Shown here piece by piece: positions 34,888 to 43,888 of a stretch of DNA of 64,000 bases; the first letter of the stretch is position 1; the number at the start of each line of letters is the position of its first letter. Both the position numbers and the translations under genes were made by a program. The stretch spans positions 836,704-900,703 of the forward strand of contig NZ_LMSK01000002.1 in NCBI RefSeq assembly GCF_001428385.1, read 5' to 3'. The notes under the pieces were generated by a model. It was not told the DNA's origin, did not search any database, and saw only the letters and a program-made list of their open reading frames with translations. Source of the DNA: Rhodanobacter sp. Soil772 (GTDB lineage: Bacteria; Pseudomonadota; Gammaproteobacteria; Xanthomonadales; Rhodanobacteraceae).

Positions 34888-37332
34888 TCAGTGTCCGGCC
34901 GGGGCGCCCTTCACCGGCTTCACGTACGTCTCGAACAACTCGTCGATGCGGCGGTATTCGTCGTACCAGGAATCGGCGTGCACGAAGCCGTGGCGTTCCA
35001 GCGGGTACAGCGACATCCAGAAGTTCTTCTTGTGCAGCTCGATGAAGCGCTGGTACAGGCGGATCGAGTCCTCGGCGAGCACGTTGTCGTCGATCAGGCC
35101 GTGCTCGATCAGCAGCGGGTCCTGCAGTTTTTCCGCGTACTCAATCGGCGAACTGACCTGGTACGCCTCGGGGTCGAGTTGCGGGTCGTTGAGGATGTTC
35201 GAGGTGTACTCGTGGTTGTACAGCGTCCAGTCGCTGACCGGGCGCAGCGCGGCGCCGGCGGCGAACTCGCCGGGCGCGCGCAGCAGCGCCATCTCGGTCA
35301 TGAAGCCGCCGTAGCTGCCGCCGTAGATGCCCACGCGCTGCGGGTCGACGTTGTGGTTTTTCACCAGCCACGCCTTGCCGTCGAGCAGGTCTTCCAGTTC
35401 CGGGTGGCCCATCTGGCGGTAGATCGCGGTACGCCACGCGCGGCCGTAGCCTTCCGAGGCGCGGTAGTCCATGTCCAGCACCACGTAACCCTGCTGCACC
35501 AGCAGGTTGTGGAACAGCTGCTCGCGGAAGTAGTTCGACCACGACAGCGTGACGTTCTGCAGGTAGCCCGCGCCGTGCACGAAGATCACCGCCGGCTTCG
35601 ATCCGGCCTGCTCGTTCGCCGGGCCGTAGTACTTCGCCCAGATCGAGCCGGCGCCGTGCGAGGACGGCACCGCGACGATCTGCGGCGCAATCCAGTCGCG
35701 CGCGGTGAACGCCGGTTTCATCGTGGCGGTCAGTTCGCGCGGCGTGCCGCCGGCGGCACTCTGCACCGCCAGCTGCGGCAGCACGTACGGCGAGGAATGC
35801 AGCACGGCGAGTTGCGTGCCGTCGGGCGACAACGCGAACTCGTCCATGCCCTGGTAGTTCGTCACGCGGCTCAGTGCGCCGCCGGCGGACGGCACGCGGT
35901 AGACGTCATAGCTGTACGGCGCGACCTGGTTCGTGCGCAGGTAGAACCACTGGCCGTCCTCGCTGAGCTGCGGGTGGCTCACCTCGAACTGGCCGGCGGT
36001 CAGCGCCTTCGCCTTGCCGTCGAGCGGCTTGACGTAGAGCTGCGAGTAGTCGGTCTGTTCGCTCAGGTACCACAGCGTGCGGCCGTCCTTGAGCCAGCCG
36101 AAATCGTTGAAGTTCCAGTTGATCCAGGCGCCGTCGGTGAGGCGCTGCTGGTTGACCAGGGCGTGCTTGGCGAAATCCACGCTGGCGATCCAGCGATCCT
36201 TGTTGTCGATCGCGCGCAGTTGGATGGCAAGGTTGCGGCCGTCGTCGCTCCACACGATGCCGCCACCACCGCCGTCGTCTTCGCTGCCGATGATGCGTAC
36301 CGCGCGTTGTTCGGGTGCCTTCAGCGCCTTGGCCCGGTCGGCCTTGCCGGCCTTCTGCAGCGCGGCGACGGCGCGCTCGCGCAAGTCCTTCAGCGGATCG
36401 TCCTTGATGCCGGGCAGCGTGTCGGCGGCCAGCGGATACGACTGGTGCGCAGCCAGGTCGAGCAGCAGCAGCGACTGCGGCGCCGGGTCCTTGCGACCCA
36501 CGTACACGCGGGCCTCCTGCTGTTCGGCGTAACCGGTGTCGGTGACGTAGTGGGTGACTTCGGGCGCCTTGCCCGCTTCGTAGCCTTTCGGCGCGGTGAC
36601 CAGCAGCAACCAGCGGCCGTCTGGCGACAGCTCGCTGTCGACCAGGGTGATCTTGTCGCCGAGGAAGAACGGTAGCGGCGCGCGGCCCGGATCGGCGGCG
36701 GCCAGCGCCTTGTCCTCGTCGCGCCGGGCCTGCTTGTCGGCCTTGATCTGGCGCAGCGTCTTGAACAGTTCCAGCTGCCGCTCGCCCAGCGCGTCGGGCT
36801 GCTTCGCCTGCGGATCGTCGGCGAACTTCAGCACCGCCGCACGCGTGGTGACACCGCCGGCCAGGTCATGGCTGTACCAGTCGTTGCCGTCGCGGAACTG
36901 CAGTGCGCGGCCATCGGCGGAAAAACGCGGCGCGGATTCTTCCTGCGGCGTACTGGTGACCTGGGTGCGCCGGCCACCAGCCAGCTCCACCACGAACACG
37001 TCGCCGTGCAGGATGAAGGCGGCGTGCTGGTGTGCGCGGTCGAACACCGCCGGGCCGTCGGCCTGCGCCAGCGCGGCCGGGTCCAGCTTCGCGCCTTGCG
37101 CGTTGGCCGGATCGACCCGGTACAGGTCGCGTAGCGGGCTGCCGTCGCGCTTCAGCGAGTAGTACAAGTGGCGACCGTCGACGCTCCAGTACGGCTGCTC
37201 CACCGCCTGCCCGATCCAGTCGGGATTGGCCATCACGGTTTCCAGGTCGAGCGGCGTCGAGGCCGATGCGGCGGCCGCCGCGGCCGGCGCGACGGTGAAG
37301 GCTACGAGGGCGGCAAGCAGCAATCGACGCAT
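34888..37332 (-). CDS. S9-family serine peptidase (dipeptidyl peptidase IV-like)
   Basis: An 814-residue exported peptidase. A signal peptide (LLLAALVAFTVAPAAAAAA) is followed by a long beta-propeller (residues about 40-540, with repeated SPDGRWLLL, SDDGRNLAI, SEDGQWFYL blades) and a C-terminal alpha/beta-hydrolase domain. The nucleophile lies in VGIYGGSYGGFMTEMAL, the Asp in IEHGLIDDNVLAED and the His in PLERHGFVHAD. It should cleave short peptides in the periplasm, probably after proline or alanine. ATG at 37332 has GGGGAAG upstream. A degenerate second S9 peptidase lies just upstream. Confidence 0.94.
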   Translation of the reverse strand: MRRLLLAALVAFTVAPAAAAAASASTPLDLETVMANPDWIGQAVEQPYWSVDGRHLYYSLKRDGSPLRDLYRVDPANAQGAKLDPAALAQADGPAVFDRAHQHAAFILHGDVFVVELAGGRRTQVTSTPQEESAPRFSADGRALQFRDGNDWYSHDLAGGVTTRAAVLKFADDPQAKQPDALGERQLELFKTLRQIKADKQARRDEDKALAAADPGRAPLPFFLGDKITLVDSELSPDGRWLLLVTAPKGYEAGKAPEVTHYVTDTGYAEQQEARVYVGRKDPAPQSLLLLDLAAHQSYPLAADTLPGIKDDPLKDLRERAVAALQKAGKADRAKALKAPEQRAVRIIGSEDDGGGGGIVWSDDGRNLAIQLRAIDNKDRWIASVDFAKHALVNQQRLTDGAWINWNFNDFGWLKDGRTLWYLSEQTDYSQLYVKPLDGKAKALTAGQFEVSHPQLSEDGQWFYLRTNQVAPYSYDVYRVPSAGGALSRVTNYQGMDEFALSPDGTQLAVLHSSPYVLPQLAVQSAAGGTPRELTATMKPAFTARDWIAPQIVAVPSSHGAGSIWAKYYGPANEQAGSKPAVIFVHGAGYLQNVTLSWSNYFREQLFHNLLVQQGYVVLDMDYRASEGYGRAWRTAIYRQMGHPELEDLLDGKAWLVKNHNVDPQRVGIYGGSYGGFMTEMALLRAPGEFAAGAALRPVSDWTLYNHEYTSNILNDPQLDPEAYQVSSPIEYAEKLQDPLLIEHGLIDDNVLAEDSIRLYQRFIELHKKNFWMSLYPLERHGFVHADSWYDEYRRIDELFETYVKPVKGAPAGH

Positions 37333-37424
37333 GGATTCTTCCCCAGGCAAAAAGCCAGCATAACCGAGCCCGCCGGCGATCCGCGGCCACCCCTGCCGAA
37401 AGTCAGATGTCAGCGGCTTCGACG

Positions 37425-37650
37425 ACAGACTCACGGGCGGCAGTTGAGCGGCCTGCTGATGGGCACGCAGATCGTGCAGCACCCCGGCAACTACCGCGGA
37501 TTGTTTTCGCCGGTGATGGTCAGCACCGCCGGCTAGGCGGTGTTCGCCTGCACGTGCTGCAGCGGCGAGTAGGCCAGGGTGGCCTTGAACTGCGCCGGGT
37601 CCGCGATGCTGCCGTATTCGGGGATGTTGTACGGGCTGGACGTGACACCG
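37425..37650. pseudogene. Prolyl oligopeptidase remnant in two opposite pieces
   Basis: On the minus strand, 37650-37495 reads NIPEYGSIADPAQFKATLAY then SPLQHVQANTA, a stop, PAVLTITGENNPR, matching the catalytic domain of prolyl oligopeptidases (FNITEFG..DPAQFKALxAYSPYHHV..YPAVLLTTGDNDPRV). On the plus strand, 37436-37500 reads GGS, a frameshift, then GLLMGTQIVQHPGNYRG, matching the preceding GGSNGGLLMGTQITQHPxLFR nucleophile region. The gene is thus a fragment with an internal inversion. It is not expressed as a peptidase. Confidence 0.65.
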
Positions 37651-37753
37651 TGAACGCAGCAGCGGCGTGCCGACTACCCCGCACGCTGTCACTGCGGCAT
37701 GATGGCCGCTCGCGCGATGCGGGGCGCCGACGCTAACCGGGGGAGGAATCACG

Positions 37754-38524
37754 ATGAAAAAGGTCATGCTGTGTGCGGCGATGCTTCTACTGACCTGTTC
37801 CTTGACGGCACGGGCCGCCGAACAGCGCGAACAGACTTACAGGATCGGCGCCGACGTCGATGCCACCGGGCACATCACCGCTACCCAGGTCGAGCAGGAC
37901 GTACCAGCATCGATCGCCGCGCTGCTGACTTCTGCGGTGAAGCAATGGCAATTCATATCGGCCACACGCAATGGTCAACCGGTGCCCGCACACACGTTCA
38001 TCAGCATCAAGCTGCAGGCGTTGCCGAACGCGAGCGGCCAATACAGCTTGCGCATCAGCTTCGCGGGCAACGGCCCCAAGTTCGACAGGGCCGGCAGGCA
38101 GCCGCCATATCCACGGGATGCAGTGCGCAGACGCCAGGCTGCATTCGTTTTTATCCATGCTACGGTGCAACCGGACGGCCGCCTGGCCAACATGACGGTG
38201 AACAGCCAGTTCGTGGAATGGCCGGTGTCGGCGTCATTCAAGGATGCCGCATTGAAGATCGCCAGGACCTGGCATTTCATCCCGGAACAGGTCGACGGTC
38301 AGCCTGTTGCGACGCAAGTGCGCATACCGGTGAACTTCACTTTGCGCGATCAGATACTCACTCCGGAACAAGTCAAAATCCTGCGCGAAGCCGCACGCAA
38401 GAAAGATGCGGTGGCGAACGCCGAGGCTGATCAACTCGGCATCCCGCTGCCATCGGAGCAGGAGGTTGCGCTGGACAGCCCGCTGCAGCCGCATGCCGTC
38501 GCCACTATCATCAGCGCCCCCTGA
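37754..38524 (+). CDS. Exported protein with two TonB-C-like domains
   Basis: A 256-residue protein with a signal peptide (MLLLTCSLTARAAEQ). Two repeats of the TonB C-terminal type are visible: residues about 25-100 (ADVDATGHITATQVEQDV ending WQFISATRNGQPVPAHTFI) and about 130-200 (ATVQPDGRLANMTVNSQFVE ending WHFIPEQVDGQPVATQVRIP). The latter has the usual pattern of 'WxFxPxxxxGxPV'. There is no membrane anchor or Pro-rich linker, so it is not a classical TonB. Role unknown; possibly periplasmic receptor interaction. Confidence 0.78.
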   Translation: MKKVMLCAAMLLLTCSLTARAAEQREQTYRIGADVDATGHITATQVEQDVPASIAALLTSAVKQWQFISATRNGQPVPAHTFISIKLQALPNASGQYSLRISFAGNGPKFDRAGRQPPYPRDAVRRRQAAFVFIHATVQPDGRLANMTVNSQFVEWPVSASFKDAALKIARTWHFIPEQVDGQPVATQVRIPVNFTLRDQILTPEQVKILREAARKKDAVANAEADQLGIPLPSEQEVALDSPLQPHAVATIISAP

Positions 38525-38540
38525 CCCCGCCGAGCACCGC

Positions 38541-39203
38541 ATGCCCCTGCCCACCGTCGAACACGAAACCGCCGCCGATCCGCGTTACAGCATCCTCTGG
38601 TTGCACGGCCTCGGCGCCGACGGCAACGACTTCGCGCCGATCGTGCCGGAGCTGGTGGACCCGGCGTGGCCGGCGCTGCGTTTCGTGTTTCCGCATGCGC
38701 CGGTGCGGCCGGTGACGATCAACAACGGCATGTCGATGCGCGCGTGGTACGACATCATCGGTTTCGACGCGCACGCGCGCCAGGACGAAGCCGGCATCCG
38801 CGCCTCGATCGGCGAAGTGCAGACGCTGATCGCGCGCGAGCACGAACGCGGCGTGCCGAGCGAGCGGATCTTCCTCGCCGGCTTCTCGCAGGGCGGCGCG
38901 ATCGCGCTGTCCGCGGGCCTGCGCCATGCGGAAAAACTGGCCGGCATCATCGCGCTGTCGACCTACCTGCCCATCGCCGCCACGCTCGCCGCCGAGCGCA
39001 GCGCGGCGAACGCGGCCACGCCGATCTTCTGGGGCCACGGCAGCGCCGATCCGGTGGTCGTGCTGCAGCGTGGTACCGACTCACGCGATGCGCTGCAGGC
39101 GTTGGGTCACGCGGTGGACTGGCACACCTACCCGATGGCCCACGCGGTCTGCGCCGAGGAGATCGGCGACCTGCGTCACTGGCTGGGCCGACGACTGGCG
39201 TAA
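38541..39203 (+). CDS. Carboxylesterase/phospholipase-type alpha/beta hydrolase
   Basis: A 220-residue hydrolase of the Abhydrolase_2 group (carboxylesterase EstB, lysophospholipase-like). Visible features are WLHGLGADGNDFAPIVPEL (oxyanion region), FVFPHAPVRPVTINNGMSMR with RAWYDI, the nucleophile in FLAGFSQGGAIAL, the acid in GHGSADPVV and the His in YPMAHAV. It is cytoplasmic, and the length matches the family. It starts 16 bases after the TonB-C protein stop. Confidence 0.92.
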   Translation: MPLPTVEHETAADPRYSILWLHGLGADGNDFAPIVPELVDPAWPALRFVFPHAPVRPVTINNGMSMRAWYDIIGFDAHARQDEAGIRASIGEVQTLIAREHERGVPSERIFLAGFSQGGAIALSAGLRHAEKLAGIIALSTYLPIAATLAAERSAANAATPIFWGHGSADPVVVLQRGTDSRDALQALGHAVDWHTYPMAHAVCAEEIGDLRHWLGRRLA

Positions 39204-39233
39204 GCGCGACCGCGCTGCGGCATACTTGCCCGC

Positions 39234-40286
39234 ATGCGCGAACCCACGCCCCGCCGCAGCCCGCGCGGCCGCATCGAACACAGCCCGCTGCCGGACTTCT
39301 GCCGGCTGCCTGCGCTGTTCGCGCTGCTCGTGGTGGGCGCGCTGACGGTGACCCTGATGTGGCTGGCACGCGACGACCCCCGCGACTGGTCCGCCTACAG
39401 CGTCGGCATGCTGTTCGTGACCTTGCTGGGCATGGTGGTGGCGGTGACGCTGTGCACGCTGCGGCCGTGGCTGCAACGTCTGCCGGGGCACCTGCCGTAT
39501 GTCGGCGTGTGGCTGCTGATCCTGCTGCTCGTGCTGGTCGCCAGCATCGTGGCGCACTGGTTCGATGGCGCGCTGCAGATGCATCTGGTGCGCAGCAGCC
39601 TGCCCGTGTTCGTGCGTGACAATGTGCTGATCGCGGCCCTGCTCGGCGCCGCGATGCTGCGCTATTTCTACGTGCTGGCGCAGTGGCAGGCACGGCTGGC
39701 GGCGGTCGCCCGCGCCCAGGTCGAGGCGCTGCAGGCACGCATCCGTCCGCACTTCCTGTTCAACAGCATGAACACCGTGGCGGCGCTGATCCGGGTCGAT
39801 CCCGACGCCGCGGAACGCACGGTGGAGGACCTCTCCGAACTGTTCCGCGCCGCACTGGGCCAGCACGACACCGACGACGGCACGCTGGGCGAGGAGCTGG
39901 CGCTGGTCGAGCGCTACCTGGGGATCGAGCAGTTGCGCCTGGGCGCGCGCCTGCGCGTGCGCCGCGAACTGCACGACCTGCCCGCCGACTTTCCGTTGCC
40001 GCGCCTGCTGCTGCAGCCGCTGGTGGAGAACGCAGTGCGCCATGGCGTCCAGCCGCTACGCGAAGGCGGCGAGGTGATCCTGCGCGGCCAGCGCGACGGC
40101 CGCGGCGTGCGCATCGAAATCGTCAACCCGCTGCCGGCCACCCCGCCCGCCGCCGGCAACGGGCATGGCCTGGACAGCGTGCGCCGACGCGTCGCCTATC
40201 GCTACGGTCCGCTGGCGAAGGTGCAGGCCGGCCCGCAGGGCGACCGCTTCGTGGTGCTGCTGCAACTGCCGGGAGGATCCGCCTGA
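39234..40286 (+). CDS. algZ: LytS/AlgZ-type sensor histidine kinase
   Basis: A 350-residue membrane kinase. Four hydrophobic segments occupy residues about 25-150; a short coiled stretch leads to the His_kinase domain with the phosphorylated His173 in RIRPHFLFNSMNTVAALI, and the ATPase domain has LLLQPLVENAVRHGV and GNGHGLDSVRRR. This unorthodox kinase lacks the usual H-box/dimerisation domain. It overlaps the response regulator start by one base (TGATG), as AlgZ-AlgR or FimS-AlgR pairs do. The name follows the pair; targets in this organism are unknown. Confidence 0.88.
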   Translation: MREPTPRRSPRGRIEHSPLPDFCRLPALFALLVVGALTVTLMWLARDDPRDWSAYSVGMLFVTLLGMVVAVTLCTLRPWLQRLPGHLPYVGVWLLILLLVLVASIVAHWFDGALQMHLVRSSLPVFVRDNVLIAALLGAAMLRYFYVLAQWQARLAAVARAQVEALQARIRPHFLFNSMNTVAALIRVDPDAAERTVEDLSELFRAALGQHDTDDGTLGEELALVERYLGIEQLRLGARLRVRRELHDLPADFPLPRLLLQPLVENAVRHGVQPLREGGEVILRGQRDGRGVRIEIVNPLPATPPAAGNGHGLDSVRRRVAYRYGPLAKVQAGPQGDRFVVLLQLPGGSA

Positions 40287-40990
40287 TGCGCGTGCTGATC
40301 GTCGACGACGAGCCGCTGGCGCGCGCGCGCATGGCCGCGCTGCTGGGCGAATGCGCCGACGTAGAGGTCGTCGGCAACGTCGGCGACGGCGAAGCCGCGC
40401 TCGCCGCGCTAGGCGAACTGCAACCGGACGCCTTGCTGCTCGACATCAACATGCCCGGCATCGACGGCGTGGCGCTGGCGCAGCGCCTGGCTGGCCGCGC
40501 GCGGCCGCAGGTGATCTTCTGCACCGCCTACGAAGCGCATGCGCTGACGGCGTTCGAACTCGGCGCGGCCGATTACCTACTGAAACCGGTACGGCTCGAC
40601 CGCCTGCGCGATGCGCTGCAGCGCGCGCAGCGTCGCCTCGCCGACGCCCCGCGCGAACCGGCCGCGTACCTGCACGGCCGCCTGCGCGGCGAACAGGTGC
40701 GCATCGCGCTGGACGAAGTGATCTGCCTGCTCGCCGACGAGAAATACGTCGTCGTGCAACACCGCCGCGGCGAACTGCTGATCGAGGATTCGCTGCGCCA
40801 GCTGGAAGAAGCCTACCCCGACCAGCTGATCCGCCTGCACCGCAACTGCCTCGTTCCGCCGCCGCGCCTGCTCGGCCTCAAGACCCTCGCCGACGGCCGC
40901 GTCCTCGCCCGCCTCGACGGCAGCGAACTCAACCCGGAAATCAGCCGGCGCAATCTGCCGGCGGTGCGCAAGCTGCTGCGGCTGGGGTGA
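40286..40990 (+). CDS. algR: LytTR-type response regulator (AlgR-like)
   Basis: A 234-residue regulator with a receiver domain (phospho-acceptor Asp53 in ALLLDINMPGIDGV; Thr in IFCTAYEAHALTAF; Lys in YLLKPV) and a C-terminal LytTR DNA-binding domain (about 130-230; EVICLLADEKYVVVQHRRGE, LIRLHRNCLVPPPRLLGLKT). It is transcribed with the AlgZ-like kinase. In relatives AlgR controls type IV pili, exopolysaccharide and twitching. Confidence 0.93.
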   Translation: MRVLIVDDEPLARARMAALLGECADVEVVGNVGDGEAALAALGELQPDALLLDINMPGIDGVALAQRLAGRARPQVIFCTAYEAHALTAFELGAADYLLKPVRLDRLRDALQRAQRRLADAPREPAAYLHGRLRGEQVRIALDEVICLLADEKYVVVQHRRGELLIEDSLRQLEEAYPDQLIRLHRNCLVPPPRLLGLKTLADGRVLARLDGSELNPEISRRNLPAVRKLLRLG

Positions 40991-41064
40991 GTGGCGAGGT
41001 GCCGCGCCGTCAACTGCACGGTCACGCGGCGGGAAGTAACATGCCGCCATTGCCGGGAGCTGCC

Positions 41065-41280
41065 ATGACAAACCATCCCTTCAAAATCGGCGACCACGTG
41101 CGCTGGAATTCGGAAGCCGGTTACGTGACCGGCCGGATCATCAAGGTGCACACGCGCGACACCGACTACAAAGGCCACATGCGTCGTTGCAGCGAGGCCG
41201 ATCCGCAATACGAGATCCAGAGTGACAAGACCGACCACGTCGCCATGCACAAGGGCGCGGCGCTGCACAAGATCGACTGA
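41065..41280 (+). CDS. DUF2945 / hypervirulence-associated TUDOR-domain protein
   Basis: A 71-residue protein beginning MTNHPFKIGDHVRWNSEAGY, which is the hallmark of the DUF2945 family, with TGRIIKVHTRDTDYKGHMRR and DPQYEIQSDKTDHVAMHKG. It is a small SH3/Tudor-like beta-barrel of unknown function. ATG at 41065 has GGGAG upstream. The DUF488 gene begins one base after its stop, a pairing that suggests joint function. Confidence 0.88.
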   Translation: MTNHPFKIGDHVRWNSEAGYVTGRIIKVHTRDTDYKGHMRRCSEADPQYEIQSDKTDHVAMHKGAALHKID

Positions 41281-41281
41281 G

Positions 41282-41827
41282 ATGCCCGCCAACCCCGCCA
41301 CGATCTGGACGATCGGCCACTCCACTCGCACGCTGGAGGCATTCCTCGGCCTGCTGTCCAACCACCGGATCGAGGCGATCGCGGACGTTCGCCGCTTTCC
41401 CGGCTCGCGCCGCTATCCGCATTTCGCCAGCGACGCGCTGGCCGCCACGCTACCCGCGCATCGCGTCGCCTACCAATGGATCCCCAAGCTCGGCGGCCGC
41501 CGCAAGGTGCAACCGGACTCGCCGAATACCGCGTGGCACAACGCCTCGTTCCAGGGCTACGCGGACTACACCGCCACCGCAGAATTCGCCGAAGGCCTCG
41601 CCGAGCTGTTGAAGCTGGCCGCCAGCAAGCGCACCGCGCTGATGTGCGCCGAAGCGGTGTGGTGGCGCTGCCATCGTTCGATCATTTCCGACGTGCTGAA
41701 GCTGCACGGGATCGAGGTGATCCACATCATCGACGCGACGCACAGCACGGTGCATCCGTATACGTCACCGGCGCGGATCGTGGATGGAAGGTTGAGTTAT
41801 GCGGCGCCGCAAGGGGCGTTGTTGTAG
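41282..41827 (+). CDS. DUF488-family protein
   Basis: A 181-residue cytoplasmic protein. Diagnostic motifs of DUF488 are IWTIGHSTRTLEAFLGLL, ADVRRFPGSRRYPHF, YADYTATAEFAEGLAELL and the conserved MCAEAVWWRCHRSIISDVL. The Cys/His-rich region is conserved in the family but no activity is established. The start is one base after the DUF2945 stop. Confidence 0.9.
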   Translation: MPANPATIWTIGHSTRTLEAFLGLLSNHRIEAIADVRRFPGSRRYPHFASDALAATLPAHRVAYQWIPKLGGRRKVQPDSPNTAWHNASFQGYADYTATAEFAEGLAELLKLAASKRTALMCAEAVWWRCHRSIISDVLKLHGIEVIHIIDATHSTVHPYTSPARIVDGRLSYAAPQGALL

Positions 41828-41936
41828 CGCCCCGGAGCACAACTCGGCGCCGCATGTCGACCCATAGCTGCCGGTCGCCGTCATCGTCCGTCATAGAACT
41901 CCCCGCGTTAGCTGTGTAGAACCTAGGCAGAGCTAG

Positions 41937-42293
41937 CTAGATGGAGTGATTGAGCTGGTTTAGGCGTTTCATTCCTTCCATGACGCCAGGACAGACACTG
42001 GCTTTTTGAAGATTTAGGCGCCCCAGCCGGACGGCTTTTTGATAGTCAGAAAGCCCTTCTTTTGCACCTTCGTCGAATGCCTTCTGGCGCTCCTGGTCTC
42101 CACTAATGATCTTGCCAGCCAATTGGTTGACTCCCAAGAGCTGCTCATCCGAGTAACCGCAAGTCGTTCGGGCAGCGCTCAGGAGCAGCCCCAAGTCGCG
42201 ACTACCGGAGGCAAGTCTCGCCTGTGTCACTTCGCCTGCGTGAGAACCGAAGGCACATAGCAGAAGGATGGCAAACGAGAAGATTCTGCGCAT
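41937..42293 (-). CDS. Secreted hypothetical protein
   Basis: A 118-residue protein with a signal peptide (RIFSFAILLLCAFGSHA). The mature part is helical (about 100 residues) with two Cys (TTCGYSDEQLLGV and ASVCPGVMEGM) that may pair. No family recognised. The start at 42293 is chosen for the signal peptide; an in-frame extension to 42359 is possible. GC is lower than the surroundings. Confidence 0.6.
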   Translation of the reverse strand: MRRIFSFAILLLCAFGSHAGEVTQARLASGSRDLGLLLSAARTTCGYSDEQLLGVNQLAGKIISGDQERQKAFDEGAKEGLSDYQKAVRLGRLNLQKASVCPGVMEGMKRLNQLNHSI

Positions 42294-42529
42294 CGGGCGG
42301 GAATCATGGCTGTTGAGGTGCCCGCAGCATGAAGCCTGCCTTCTAGAGCCGCAAGCCAATGTCGTTCAAAGTATCTGTTCTATATTCTTTCGACACCCGG
42401 GAATACAACTTCTCAACGGAGTCCGTAGGGCGATGCTTTGCGCTGAGCTTTTCGATTGAAATGTTGGTCTCTATGACTGCCAGCTTCCGCCGCCGATAGC
42501 AGACCGTCGTGGCAGCGCGAAACCACACT

Positions 42530-42920
42530 CCGAATGGGGCGTTTGGCATCTCGGCTCTTCCGCTCCTGCAACCGCGTAGCGGTTGCACACCGAGTGCGGG
42601 CCGGGATGGCCCGCTGCTCTACCCAGGGTCCCTTGTGCGGCGGTGAGTCGGGGTCGACAGGCCGCGCAGCGGGCAGCGGCAGGGATGCCGATGCCTTTTC
42701 GCCCGGACAGGAGTCCGGTCGAAAAGCCCGGCCCCGACTCACGGACTTGCCGGGCACGATGCCCGGCAAGCGCCAAGCGGGGTGTCGTTTTCTCTTGGTT
42801 ACTTCTCTTTTGGACAAGCAAAAGAGAAGTAACTCGGCCTCCGAAGGAGGACGAAAGCTCTTCGCTCTGAAGCCGCAACAACGCGACAGAAGCATCGCCC
42901 GCAAGCGGGCTCCTACAAGA
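42530..42920. repeat. Dispersed palindromic repeat block (about 390 bases)
   Basis: No real gene is seen between 42294 and 42948. The block consists of nested inverted repeats: GAGTCGGGG with CCCCGACTC, CTTTTCG with CGAAAAG around GGAC..GTCC, GCCGGGCA with TGCCCGGC, and the perfect 15-base pair GTTACTTCTCTTTTG / CAAAAGAGAAGTAAC at 42798-42833. It ends in GCCCGCAAGCGGGCTCCTAC. Such blocks recur as multicopy intergenic repeats in Xanthomonadales; the short open frames in it are artefacts. Confidence 0.65.
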
Positions 42921-42948
42921 GCATCGAGACATCCGCGCGCAGCACCGA

Positions 42949-43854
<906 letters not shown>

Positions 43855-43888
43855 CGTGTTCACTCCGTAACGGGAAAGGTTGTCGTGT

